From NCBI GenBank assembly GCA_032158295.1, contig CM063258.1, positions 12,995,703-13,059,702 of the forward strand: a stretch of DNA of 64,000 bases. Reading direction: 5' to 3'. A model generated the notes under the pieces. The model was not told the origin of the DNA. It saw only the letters and a program-made list of their open reading frames with translations, and searched no databases. Position numbers and translations under genes: made by a program. This document shows, in pieces, positions 1-10,863 of this stretch. The stretch is from Pycnopodia helianthoides. Its lineage: Eukaryota > Echinodermata > Asteroidea > Forcipulatida > Asteriidae. Each line of letters starts with the position of its first letter. Within the stretch, counting starts at the first letter, position 1.

Positions 1-585
1 AACCTGATCATTTTTTTCTAATGGATGATGTCGTTTCAATACTCAAGACCTCTCCTTTTCACAATGGTTGCTGAAAAGGACATCAATGTGGCACGTTACT
101 ATAACACTAACTCATTATATTATCACATTGGTGCCACTTTTTTGGTTGTCTTCTGCTACCTTTTGCCCATTATTTTCATGAGTTGGGCTTTCTACAAGAT
201 CCAAGCCACTCTCAAGAGAAGTGCTCAACAACTCCAACAACAGAATGTACAAAGAGCAGCCCTTGAGCTTTTAAAAGCCAGACATTATGTGATCAAAATG
301 CTGAGAATTGTCATGGGTGCATTGGTTGTTCTGTGGACACCAACTGTTATCTATGTCAATTTATTCAAATGGAGTATTCTACACTTCTCAAGGTGATACC
401 ATACTAAACTTACTTAGCGAGGTTTACAACATGAACTCTGTGATCAATCCCATCATTTATGTCTTTAAATACAAGAAGTTTTGAAAAGGTCTTCAAGACA
501 TGGTATGCTGTTGCATTGGTCAACTCTTAGGCCAAATGGGATTGGTGTTGAGATTGCTATGAATGAAGAAAACGTGTAAGATTAA
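1..585 (+). pseudogene. Decayed class A GPCR half-copy 1 (TM4 end to C-tail), truncated by window edge
   Basis: This is a decayed relative of the intact receptor at 8,615-9,718. The open stretch 25-396 covers the end of TM4 through TM6. The match then continues out of frame to the NPIIY region and C-tail near 580. Compared with the intact gene it has lost bases after the TM6 exit (around 380, where an early TGA appears). An arginine codon just after TM7 has also become TGA (near 481). The second extracellular loop cysteine is replaced by arginine (VARYYN instead of VACYYN), which removes the class A disulfide. TM1-TM3 are not present in the visible part; sequence left of the window is unknown. 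It is nearly identical to the copy at 9,841-10,420 and shares the same lesions, so both descend from one already broken parent. Seen directly; pseudogene status is secure. Confidence 0.9.
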
Positions 586-1025
586 CACCAGGAGCGGGAT
601 CTCACACCAAATCAAGCAACTTAAACATTCTTAATGCAGGCATGATACTTGGCCCTTAGAAAAAAAGTAGAATTCTATTGAGTATAAGGGATTGCCTACA
701 TGTACATATGGTATAGGCTTTAACAGACTTTTCAGGAAATTTAATAACAATTTTGCTGGGGGGTTTTTTAGGGTTAAAAAAAAAAACAGACATCAGACTT
801 GATTAGGAAGAAAATCAAGCCTGTTAATAAAAACATACAGCTAATTTGCCATTGATATGCACAGGTTATTGATGTAACTACAGAGCTGAAAACTTGAAAT
901 TTTGCCTTACATCGCTAACCGCAAATCACAATTGTGAAAACACAATCAATGATTTGCACAGTCTGGTCATACAAAAAGGTATTTGGTCCTTGCTTCATGC
1001 TAAGAATGGCAGACACAAGACCAAC
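586..1025 (+). repeat. 3' flank of duplicated pseudo-receptor segment (copy 1)
   Basis: This noncoding flank is almost identical to 10,423-10,863. Together with the pseudo-receptor it makes a direct segmental duplication of at least 1.02 kb (1-1,025 and 9,838-10,863). Similarity ends near the phrase 'agaccaac', after which copy 1 runs into interspersed repeat and copy 2 continues into the 1.24-kb tandem duplication. Confidence 0.85.
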
Positions 1026-3364
1026 TAGAAATTAGTGTTTGTACAAACAAAGTGCTATTAGTGTGTTGTGGTGTACCTAACAAGCTACACACTTTGGACG
1101 GCTGTTTAAGAGACTAACAAAGCTATTGCCAAAATCAGGTTGCGCGAACCTTGAAATGAGACTAGAGTACAAGCATGTTTGAACCTTGTAGTCAATGGAG
1201 CAAAAAGCCGCTCACCGTGCAACTAGTATAGATCGTGCATTGTGTGTGTTTTCAGTGCTTTTATTTTCCCATGGTTTAACAGCGGGTCAATGCATACCCG
1301 ATTTCAACCTGAAGTGAAGGTCAAATAGGTACATGTGTAACATCTCAGTGGCAAAGTTTGAGAACGCTTATGGACCTACAACTAGATGTAAAATTTGTGA
1401 GTAGTGTGTGTGTAAAAAGTATGAATTTTTCTTACAGTTTGAATTTTGAAATTTTCAACTTCTGGTTTGAACAGAGACTCAATGTCAAATGGTGTAAGAC
1501 TTTGTGTAGTATTTGGTAGATTTGTCATGACCTCTTCGATGATGTATAGATTGTTATAATAGCTTATGTACTTCTTGAGTTATGAATTTTTGAATTATTA
1601 AACTTTGATTTACTTTAATTTGACACCTGATGACGTCATCATGACGTCACAACACTGATGAAGTGTTCAGTCTAACATGTGTAAATTGAAGTTGATCTGA
1701 AATACAGAAGTTTAGATTTTTGCCGGGAAAGTTTTTATAAAGAATTACACAAAGGCAAACTTTGACCTTTCGGTACGACCGGAAGTAAAGGTCATCATGT
1801 GAATTCGGCGTGACTTTTCAAATGTTGCTCGTGTCTTGATCTATCATATACGCAAATATGAATACCATAGCTTCAATATTCAGAGACATACAGGCATTGG
1901 CATGAGGTCACTTTTTGAACTTTAATGGCTTGTAATTTAACACCTGATGACGTAATCGTGACATCACAGTTTACTCATCTTCTGCTAGTTATGTTCTAAC
2001 TTCAAGTTTCAAGTTGATCAAAGGTTCGCAAGTATGCGTTTGCTTGCAGACAAAGCCCCCTGAGAAGAATAAGCAAAACTTTTTAAAAAGAAATAGAATT
2101 TAGTGTTTGTAGGAACAAACACTAGGTTTTCGGGTATCAATGGGGTTAGTGTTGTGTTAATGTGTAAACTGTTTAATGAAATCGATGAAAAGATTGTTGA
2201 TGGCTTTGAAATTCCACAGAGAGTAAAGTGTAAATCTATTTTTTATATAAATCTACATTTATACCTTTAGTTACACATGAAACATATGGTAAGATTACTA
2301 CTTAACTTGCGGTTTCAACTGGAAGACAAGGTCAATGAGGTCACACACTCTGTAGCGTTTGCTTATTTTTGGAAGACCTCTCTGGTGATTATAGATTGTA
2401 AAAATTAAATGGACGGTTCATGAGTTATGATTTTTTCAAATATGAAACCGCCACAGTGCTTTTGCATCATACACAGTTTTAATGCAGGTCAACACTTACG
2501 TGGGCTTTAAAGTTAAGGTCAAATTGGTATCATCTCTGTGCAGAAGTTTGAGGAGTCTCAAGGGCCTACATCGTGATAAAAACATTTTGACTAAAGTATA
2601 AGTAGTTCTTGAGATATGAATTTTTGAATTTTTCAACTTCCGTTTTGAACCGGAAGTCGAGGTCAAATGGGGTCACATTGTGTGAAGCAATTGTTTAGCT
2701 GTGGAAGACCTCTCCGATGGTGTATAGATTGTAAAAATCCATTGTGTGGTTCATGAGGTATGATTTTTTTCATTTGTTAAACTTATATTTAATGTAACTC
2801 GACACCTGATGACGCACAACTTTTAGAACCATCTACATGTAAAGTTTCAAATTGATATGATTTTCGCAACTATGCATTTGCTTACGGACAAACGAAGCTG
2901 AGAAGAAGAATAAAAACTAACTAGAAATTAGTGTTTTTACAAACAAACACTGGGTGTTGGGGTATCGCTGGGGTTGGTGTTGTGTCAACGCGGTAGCTAT
3001 TTCATTTAGTTCAATTTGGTGCTATTACTGTTTTGTGGAGTGCCTAACAAGCTACACACTTTAGCATCAGTCTAAAAAAGCACACGATTAAAAGCCTGAC
3101 ATTTGATTGTTAGCGAGGTTTGCATGGACGGCTGTTTTAGAGACTGACAAAGCCATTGCCAAAATCAGGTTGCATGAACCTTGAACAGAGACTAGAGTTT
3201 TGTATACTTAGAACTTCCTGTTTGGACCGGAAGGAAATTAAGGTCAAAGTGGGGTCATGCTTCGGGAATAAAATGTCAAATAAACAGCTTAAAGATTTAT
3301 GGCATGTAGTTCAGGAGATATGATTTGTATATTTTGAACTTCCTGTTTGGACCGGAAGGGAAGG
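1026..3364. repeat. Mosaic of old interspersed repeats with GACGTCA and CCGGAAGT modules
   Basis: There is no coding sequence here. Recurrent modules appear several times: 'ACCGGAAGTCAAGGTCAAAT', 'CTGATGACGTCATCATGACG', 'GTATAGATTGTAAAAATCCA' and a final hairpin around AATTAGTGTTTGT...ACAAACACT (near 2,105 and 2,930). The same modules recur at 10,863-13,712 and 15,300-16,001, and in reverse orientation at 6,960-8,045. This looks like several fused copies of one nonautonomous transposon family. The superfamily is not clear to me. Confidence 0.7.
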
Positions 3365-4316
3365 TCAAAGTGGGGTCATGCTTCGAATCATCATGTCGGT
3401 TTTAAGGCCGTTGTCCAGTCTGTTCTGGGTTGGCCTGTTTTTTCCATATTGCTCTCCTCCACTTGGCCCTGTCCGTCGCATCCCTTGCATTGACTCCAAG
3501 CAGTTGCATGTCATTTGACACGGAACTCTGCCTTGCTTGCGCGGTCGGCCAACGGGTGTGGGCCCACCCACAATTCGATGGTACACTTGACCAAGTTGAC
3601 ATCCTCCTTTCTCTCCACATGACCAAACCACCTCAGCCTGTGCCTCCTCAATACGGTGCCGATCTCCTCCACTCCGATTCGCCTCCTCAGCTCCTCACTT
3701 GACAGCCTGTCAGCAAGAGACACCCACACATCCACCTGATCATTCTCATCTCTGCTCGTTCCATCTGCTGGATGTGCCCCACCCTTGTGGGCCATGTCTC
3801 ACAGCCGTTAACCATGCAGCTCCGGACACAGGCAGTGTATACCTGGCCCTTCATCTTCAGGGGCGGCGCCTTGGATGTCAAAAATAGGGCCAGCTTCCTG
3901 AACTTCTTCCACCCACTCCTCACGCTTGATGTCACTGCTGCATCTTTTCCTCCCTCAGCACCAAGCATGTCACCCAGGTAGCAGAACGACTCCACCCCCT
4001 CATACGTGTCGCAGCTGACCTCCAGACCCGCTTCTCTCTCCTCCGGCCGTGGACCGTCACCCCGACATCTCTTACAGGAGAACGTGGCGCTGGCAGCCTG
4101 AAGACTACCCTTCACACCACTACATTGCCTGTGAACCCACTTCTTACACGTTGTACACTGGATTGAGTTGGCAGCTACACCTTTCCCACACACACCACAC
4201 GGCCATGCACCAGAGCTCGTCATTGGCCCGCCGCTGACTCGACTAACCATCACCTTGGTCTTCCCGGCGTTGATCTTCAGACCCTTAGATTCCAGACACG
4301 CTCTCCATGCTGCCAT
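3365..4316 (-). pseudogene. LINE thumb/C-terminal region with inserted PHD-like zinc finger
   Basis: Frame 4,316-3,687 reads ESKGLKINAGKTKVMVSR (RT palm to thumb), then a cysteine-rich module CGVCGKGV...CTTCKKWVHRQC...FSCKRC with PHD-like C4-H-C3 spacing, then 'ESFCYLGDMLGAEGG' and MNGCETW/RMIRWMCG-type thumb motifs. A different frame (3,795-3,511) continues with RLRWFGHVERKEDV, the usual LINE C-terminus, and a third reaches 3,365. The PHD-like finger between palm and thumb is the notable feature. It could read histone tails, but that is inference. Confidence 0.82.
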
Positions 4317-5432
4317 CTTTGCCTGTAACTGCTTTCTTGGTCGTCCGCATACAGCAGTTCCCAGGGCAACCCGCCTTGCGTCTCACTGGACACCACGTCC
4401 ATCACAGTAGCAAACAGCAGGGGGCTCAGTACCGATCCCTAGTGTACACCAACCTTCACCTCAAAACTTCTACTATCCCTGCACCTGTCCTCGCCACCGT
4501 ACTAGCACCAGTGTACAACATCATCACTGCTCTCACCAGCCATTCCTCCACACCCCGCTTCCTCAAGGCCCATCGCACAAGCTCCCTTGGCACCCGGTCA
4601 AAAGCCTTCTCAAGATCCACAAACCCGAGGTAGAGCTTCTTCTTCTTGGCCAGAAATTTTTCCTGTCGTACAATGAAAATGGCGTCAGTAGTTCCTCTAC
4701 CCGGCATAAAGCCAAACTGCATCTCGTCAATCTCCACCTGCATCCTCAGACGTACCTCAAGTACTCTCTCCCACACCTTCATTGCCTGCTCCAGGATCTT
4801 GATGGCCCTGAAAGAACCACACTCCAATGGGTCACCCTTGCCCTTGAACAGGGGAACTAAGATGCTGCTCTGCCAATCTGTGGGAATACGGCCTTCTGCC
4901 AAAATGGAATTGCACAAGGCCGTCAACCACTGTACACTGACACCTGCACAGGCCTTCAACATCTCACTAACCACTCCAGATGGACCAGCGGCCTTCCCAG
5001 ACTTGGTGTGCTTCAGTGCCTGAGCCACCTCCCATTCTTCGATAAGGCAAAATAGACCCTCCACCACTTCACTTTCCACCTCCCGTCCCACTCATTCTCC
5101 ACATTGAGTAGCCGCTCCATGTATCTCCTCCACACCTCCTGCATGCCTTCACTATCCATCATGATGTTACCATCCTCATCCTTGACACAGCTCGCACCAG
5201 TCACATCCTGCCGCTCCTTCGCCATCTGCTTGGCAATCTTAAAGAAGTGCCTCCTACCCTCACTACTCCGTAGATCCGCTGCAAACTCCCTTATCTTGGC
5301 ATCTTGTGCCATCCACACTTGTCTCCGTGATATCCGCTTTGCCTCGAGGTGCGCTAACCTATCCGTCTCCTCGTCCGATGACTTCCATATATTAAAGCGG
5401 CGCCTCTTCTCATCAACTGTATTCCTGACCAC
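4310..5432 (-). pseudogene. LINE reverse transcriptase region, frameshifted
   Basis: Frame 5,432-5,013 carries the pre-RT linker. Frame 5,091-4,456 carries the fingers and palm: SGKAAGPSGV (motif 1 region), ILVPLFKGKGDP, FGFMPGRGTTDAIF and GFVDLEKAFDRVPR (motif A with its catalytic Asp). The catalytic LYADD box is readable on the minus strand at about 4,355-4,340, but only after a frame change and a loss of bases following it. The family role is target-primed reverse transcription. This copy cannot encode one continuous protein. Confidence 0.9.
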
Positions 5433-5697
5433 TTCGGTCCACCACCATGACTCCTTGTGCCTAGGCTCACCCTTCTACCACCCACAGACCTCTTCTGCAG
5501 CTTGCAACCAGATATTCCTTGGCACAGACCACCTACTATCCACACTTTCCTCCATCACAGCCTGCTCTGCCAATTCCTCCACCTTCGCTCTAAACCTCTC
5601 GCTCACATCCTTCTTGGCTAACGGCCACACTCACAATCTCGGCACTTGCTTCTTCTTCACGTTCCTAGCACCAACCAGAGCCAGAGCCAGAGCCAGG

Positions 5698-6654
5698 TCA
5701 CCAACGACAAGATGGTGCTGTGAAACACTCTTCACTTGCGATGACCTTGACATTCTTCACCATGGTGCAGTCCCCTTTCCTGACCATCAGGAAGTCGATA
5801 GCACTATTGCATCCACCGGAACTGTACGTCACCAGCTGGTTGGAGGTCTTCCTGAAGAATGTGTTGCAAATCACCAGCCCGACCGCATCACTAAACTCGA
5901 GGATCCGCTCCCCCTCGACATTCCTGTCACCATAACCCATACCTCCGTGCACGCCATCATAACCATCTGCAGCCGCACCCACGTGGCCATTGAGATCACC
6001 TTCCACGATGACAGCCTCTCTCCGTGGCAGCCTCGAGACTACCCTAACCATCTGATCCCAGAAGGAATTCCTTCTCTTCCTGTGACCTCCCGACCTGTGG
6101 GGCATAGGCCGAGATAACGTTGACCCCTCTCCTCCTGACCAGTAGCTTCACCAATAGGATCCGTTCACTGACTCCTGAACCGCCATCACCTGGTCAACCC
6201 ACCGTTCCGCTAGCAACATCCTGACACCTCCACTCCCGTCATCAGTGCCCATCCAGAAGAACTTGTACCACTCACCCCTCCTACCAAGCCACCTTGCACT
6301 ACCTCCCTTCCACCTTGAATCCTGCACACAGCACACATCCACTCTCCTACTCACCATCGCATCCACCACCTCCCCAGACCTCCTCGACATGCAGCCAATG
6401 TTCCACGTTGCCACCCTCAAATGCTCATCTCCCCTCCTGTTCTGACCTCCCCGCAGGACACCGGGCGAATAGCCGTCATTACTTACTGCAGCTTGGCCTC
6501 CTCCTCCACCTTTCTGTTTGATGTAGGCTGATGGGGCGGCCCGCGGAGTACTTGAGGCTGTACCCCGCCTATACATATTACTAACCATAGTTTGAATATT
6601 GGAGCAAAGTTTCACAGCCGGATCCCTTCCTGACGCCAACCACAAGACGACCAA
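5698..6654 (-). pseudogene. LINE endonuclease (APE-like) region, frameshifted
   Basis: Frame 6,654-6,148 reads LRVATWNIGCMSRRSGEVVD and then VCCVQDSRW, the typical start of an exonuclease/endonuclease/phosphatase-fold domain with its early Asn and catalytic Gln/Asp-like positions. A second frame, 6,105-5,698, continues with 'VIVEGDLNGHVG', the conserved GDLN/GDFN metal-binding block. The domain would nick target DNA to prime reverse transcription. The two parts lie in different frames with missing sequence between them (about 6,148-6,105), so the enzyme is not intact. Confidence 0.85.
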
Positions 6655-6845
6655 GTGGTGGGCTGCCTTCCATGGCTAACGAGCCCCGCCTACCCGAGTT
6701 TAGAATCAGAGTTGTCCTTCTCCTAGGTGGACTACCAACAAAGGTTGATGAGCTTCACCTACCCGGAGCAACTGGTTATGGTGCCAGAAACTCGCTGACA
6801 CCCTCTGCCATTCTGTAGAAACGGGAGTTGGCACGAGAAGCCAGG

Positions 6846-8050
6846 CAGTAGGATTTTATTAGGAGAGGCTAATGTTGAGACGCCGTGCTATACAATGGGG
6901 TACTTAGTGGAAAATGGAGCTGTTCGATTCTCCTTTCTTGGAAATGGTGTCTATTGTTGGCTGACAAAAATGCTCACATTTGGATTAGACTAACACAGCC
7001 CATAGAGCCTTGCATAGTTGCAAAACTTATATCAACTTGAAACTTTACTTGTAGATAGACAATTACTTGTAGATGATTCTAAAAGTTGTGCCGTCATGGT
7101 GACGTCATCAGGTGTAGAGTTACAATAAGTATAAGTTTAATAGTTTTAAAAAATCATAACTCATGAACACACAATGAAATTTTACAATCTACATATTATC
7201 GGAGAGGGCTTTCAAAACTTAACAAACGCTGCACAGACCAGGACCCCATTTGACCTTGACATTTGGTTCAAAGCGGAAGTTAAAAATTTCAAAAATTCAT
7301 ATATCAAAAACAGTTTCTACTATCAAAATGTTTACATGAGATTGTAGGTCCTTGAGCCTTCTCAAACTTTTGCACAAAGATGATACCAATTTGACCATTT
7401 AACGTATGTGATTACCTGCGTTTAAACTGTGTATAATGCAAAAGCATGTGGCAGACTGTTCCGCTCTACTGATCACAAGGTCCAAAGTCCGTTAGCCTAA
7501 CTTGGCATTAGGCATTAGGCTGTGCATATAGCAAGACTTTATGGGCTGTGTTAGTCTAATCCAAATGTGAGCATTTTTGTCAGATAACAAAAGACACACT
7601 TCCCAAGATCACACAACCTTCAAACTTCGCACATAGTTAGCTCTTCACTTGTAGAAGACACCGCTTTGTTGACTTCATAATGACGTCATCAGGTGTTGAA
7701 TTAAATTAAAATAAAGTTTAATATTTGAAAAAATTGTAACTTGTGAACCGTGCATTGGATTTTTACAATCTATACATCATCAGAGAGGTCTTTTAAAAAT
7801 AAACAAACGCTACAAAGTGTGTGACCTCAATTGAACTTGTCTTCTGGTTGAAAGCGGAAGTTAAGTAGTAACCTTAGCATATATATCCTGTGTAATAAAT
7901 GTACTTTCCGGGAAATTTTAAAAGCTATCAACAAACTTTTCATCGGTTTTAATTAAACAGTTTACACATTAACACAATATTGTCCCTATTGATACCGGAA
8001 CACCTAATGTTGGTTTCTACAAGCACTAATTTCTAGTTAAGAACAAATAA
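6846..8050 (-). repeat. Interspersed repeat family, reverse orientation
   Basis: This stretch carries the same modules as 1,026-3,364 (TGACGTCATCAGGTGT, GACCTTGAC next to GCGGAAGTT, 'TTTTTACAATCTATACATCA') but reverse complemented. It ends with 'CACTAATTTCTAGTT' near 8,035, the mirror of the start seen at 1,024 and 2,928. With the forward copies it forms an inverted pair around the LINE. Confidence 0.7.
6961..7584. mobile_element. Nonautonomous element with ~44-bp terminal inverted repeats
   Basis: The left end CTGACAAAAATGCTCACATT (continuing through TTGGATTAGACTAACACAGC) recurs as its reverse complement at about 7,540-7,584. The interior belongs to the GACGTCA/CCGGAAGT family, so this may be the intact boundary of one member. 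No target duplication could be assigned with confidence. A related end (TGGATTAGACTAACACAGCC) occurs at about 15,313. Confidence 0.7.
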
Positions 8051-8614
8051 CTGAAGTGATTTCCTTTTTTTCAATCAGATAAAGTACCTTTGAAATTATA
8101 TCATTAAACTGATGCACGGCTCATTATGACATAATCCAGTTGTGTATGTGAGTAATAGTGGTACGCCTTTCAATAACTATGAGCATTGAGTAGAAGAAAA
8201 TTTCATCTCAAAACTCCACAATGAGAGCTTTTCATTGATTACTTTACAATAATAAAATACACTAAAGGAATAGGTCTAATACTTCAAAGCGTAGCTCCAC
8301 AATACCTTGCAGGAAAATACTAAATATTAAGCGCTTAGTGGCAGTAGGTGCTATACAACTACATTATATTATTATTATTATTAAAGTAAACTTCATTATA
8401 GAAATTGAATTTTGATCTGGGTTCCAATCAAAACATAAATTTGTATCAAATTTGCTGAGGGTAGTACACAGTTGTCTATAAATCAAAATTCAATAAAAAA
8501 AATTCTTCAAAGCAAACAAAAATAATGGCATTAAATTAGACCCAAAAATTCATTATGATCTTTTTTTCAGCAGGATAAATTTGCTACAATGTTTATGTTA
8601 CTCTCTAATTACAA
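8051..8614. other. Upstream region of the intact GPCR
   Basis: AT-rich, no coding potential. It contains an (ATT)n run near 8,368-8,380 and a TTTTTTTCAG polypyrimidine/AG at about 8,560-8,571, which could be a 3' splice site shortly upstream of the receptor's first ATG. No convincing TATA or initiator was identified. Confidence 0.4.
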
Positions 8615-9718
8615 GTGATGCACAGCATTTTTGTGACTAAAGAGAAATTTGTTAAACTTGATAAAATTCCAGCCCTACAGTTCATACAAAGAGGCACTAA
8701 CAAGCACCAGAACCTTCAAATGTTGATGGCAAAAATTTCAGCAGAAAGCGACACTTTACCAGAAGCTATGGAGGGATATGATTGGACTCAACTTGGAATG
8801 GCAGAAGGTGTCATTGGAATGGTTCTCAATACTGTAGCTTGGCTGGTCATCCTTCGTACCAAAAACCTCCATAATATGACAAACTACTTAATGGCATATC
8901 TTGCTGTAGTTGATAGTCTTTTTTGTTTTCAAAAAATCTTGGCGGTAATCATCATTCACCTTCCTGAAAGTTCTACTGAAAGAGAATTCTTTTGTCAAAC
9001 TATAAGGAGCTTCTTAAATGAGTTTGTTGCAGCGTACATATCAAGTTATGGTTTGTGTCTGGTGACCTATGAACGATACATTGGAATTGTACATCCACTG
9101 CACTATCCAAAATTGATGTCTGCTAAAAAGGTTAAGTTGATCATTTTCCTGTCGTGGATGATGTCATTTCTATTCTCAAGTCCTTTCCTTTTTGCAAAGT
9201 TTGATGAAAAGGACATCAATGTGGCATGTTACTATAACACTAACTCATTATATTATCACATTGGTGCCACTTTTTTTGTTATCTTCGGCTACCTTTTGCC
9301 CATTATTTTAATGAGTTGGGCTTTCTACAAGATCCAAGCCACTCTCAAGAGAAGTGCTCAACAACTCCAACAACAGAATGTACAAGGAGCAGCCCTTGAG
9401 CTTTTACAAGCCAGACATAATGTGATAAAAATGCTGAGAATTGTCCTGGGTGCATTGGTTGTTCTGTGGACACCAGCTGTTTTCTATGTCAATGTATTCA
9501 AATGGACAAAGGTATTCCAGACTTCTCAAGGTTTAACAATACTAAACGTACTTAGCATAGTATACAACATGAACTCTGTAATCAATCCCATCATTTATGT
9601 CTTTAAATACAAGAAGTTTCGGAAAGGTCTTCAAGACATGGTATGTTGTTGCACTGGTCGACTTCTTAGGCCAAACCAGATTGGTGTTCAGATTGCTATC
9701 ATTGAACAAAATGTGTAA
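8615..9718 (+). CDS. Intact rhodopsin-class (class A) G-protein-coupled receptor, orphan
   Basis: This is a seven-helix cell-surface receptor of 367 residues without introns. Visible signatures are an Asn in TM1 (LNTVAW, N72), LAVVD in TM2 (D100), the ECL1/ECL2 cysteine pair C127 and C205, ERY for DRY (153-155) followed by IGIVHPLHY in ICL2, W181 in TM4, the YLLP proline in TM5 (P229), LWTP in TM6 (W285, P287), NPIIY in TM7 (324-328) and a CCC palmitoylation-type cluster (344-346). The long ICL3 has a Gln-rich stretch (QQLQQQ). The N-terminus is short. Starts at M37 or M39 are also plausible, because the first 36 residues look unlike a receptor N-terminus. Ligand and coupling cannot be read. 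Lineage-specific expansions of intronless rhodopsin-type receptors are known in sea urchins; membership there is inference. Two decayed relatives flank it. Confidence 0.93.
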   Translation: MMHSIFVTKEKFVKLDKIPALQFIQRGTNKHQNLQMLMAKISAESDTLPEAMEGYDWTQLGMAEGVIGMVLNTVAWLVILRTKNLHNMTNYLMAYLAVVDSLFCFQKILAVIIIHLPESSTEREFFCQTIRSFLNEFVAAYISSYGLCLVTYERYIGIVHPLHYPKLMSAKKVKLIIFLSWMMSFLFSSPFLFAKFDEKDINVACYYNTNSLYYHIGATFFVIFGYLLPIILMSWAFYKIQATLKRSAQQLQQQNVQGAALELLQARHNVIKMLRIVLGALVVLWTPAVFYVNVFKWTKVFQTSQGLTILNVLSIVYNMNSVINPIIYVFKYKKFRKGLQDMVCCCTGRLLRPNQIGVQIAIIEQNV

Positions 9719-9779
9719 AATCAACACCAGGAGCGGGATTTCACATCAAACCAAGCAACTTCAACATTCAATACAAATC

Positions 9780-10422
9780 ATCATTGGAATAGTACATCCA
9801 CTGCACTATCTATGATTGATGTCAGTTTAAAAAGGTCAACCTGATCATTTTTTTCTAATGGATGATGTCATTTCAATACTCAAGACCTCTCCTTTTCACA
9901 ATGGTTGCTGAAAAGGACATCAATGTGGCACGTTACTATAACACTAACTCATTATATTATCACATTGGTGCCACTTTTTTTGTTATCTTCTGCTACCTTT
10001 TGCTCATTATTTTCATGAGTTGGGCTTTCTACAAGATCCAAGCCACTCTAAAGAGAAGTGCTCAACAACTCCAACAACAGAATGTACAAAGAGCAGCCCT
10101 TGAGCTTTTAAAAGCCAGACATTATGTGATCAAAATGCTGAGAATTGTCATGGGTGCATTGGTTGTTCTGTGGACACCAACTGTTATCTATGTCAATTTA
10201 TTCAAATGGAGTATTCTACACTTCTCAAGGTGATACCATACTAAACTTACTTAGCGAGGTTTACAACATGAACTCTGTGATCAATCCCATCATTTATGTC
10301 TTTAAATACAAGAAGTTTTGAAAAGGTCTTCAAGACATGGTATGCTGTTGCATTGGTCAACCTCTTAGGACAAATGGGATTGGTGTTGAGATTGCTATGA
10401 ATGAAGAAAACGTGTAAGATTA
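9780..10422 (+). pseudogene. Decayed class A GPCR half-copy 2
   Basis: Homology to the intact receptor starts at 'GGAATAGTACATCCACTGCA' (ICL2, just after ERY) only about 60 bases past the intact stop codon. It continues through TM4-TM7. The open stretch is 9,862-10,233. The lesions are those of copy 1: ECL2 Cys to Arg, base loss giving TGA after TM6, and TGA after the NPIIY helix. The differences from copy 1 are few, for example FFVIF versus FLVVF in TM5. TM1-TM3 are absent, so this is a 5'-truncated duplicate of a dead sister gene placed directly behind a live one. Confidence 0.9.
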
Positions 10423-10863
10423 ACACCAGGAGCGGGATCTCACACCAAACCATGCAACTTAAACATTCTTAATGCAGGCATGATACTTGGCCCTTAGAAA
10501 AAAAAGTAGAATTCTATTGAGTATAAGGGATTGCCTACATGTACATATGGTATAGGCTTTAACAGACTTTTCAGGAAATTTAATAACAATTTTGCTGGGG
10601 GGTTTTTTAGGGTAAAAAAAAACCCAGACATCAGACTTGATTAGGAAGTAAATCAAGCCTGTTAATAAAAACATACAGCTGATTTTCCATTGATATGCAC
10701 AGGTTATTGATGTAATTACAGAGCCGAAAATTTGAATTTTTGCCTTACATTGCTAACCGCAAATCACAACTGTGAAAACACAATCAATGATTTGCACAGT
10801 CTGGTCATACAAAAAGGCATTTGGTCCTTGCTTCATGCTAAGAATGACAGACACAAGACCAAC
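10423..10863 (+). repeat. 3' flank of duplicated pseudo-receptor segment (copy 2)
   Basis: Nearly identical to 586-1,025. It overlaps the first unit of the 1.24-kb tandem duplication that begins at about 10,633. Confidence 0.8.

Larger units (their letters stand above)
3365..6845 (-). mobile_element. Inactivated APE/RT non-LTR retrotransposon (LINE)
   Basis: On the minus strand the order is a 5' leader (about 6,845 to 6,655), an apurinic endonuclease-like domain (6,654 to about 5,700), a linker, a reverse transcriptase (5,432 to about 4,320), a thumb region carrying a PHD-like finger (about 4,316-4,020), and a C-terminal WFGHVERK-type region (3,795-3,365). The reading frame switches several times, so the copy is dead. 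The domain order is that of RTE/Jockey-like LINEs. I cannot fix the clade by eye. GC content is much higher than in the surrounding DNA, as expected for a recent insertion into AT-rich repeats. The flanks are the same repeat family on both sides. Confidence 0.88.

Noticed and set aside
5104..6117. Long plus-strand frame of 337 codons
   Set aside because: It is antisense to the LINE endonuclease/RT, low in recognisable motifs and explained by the GC-rich opposite strand.
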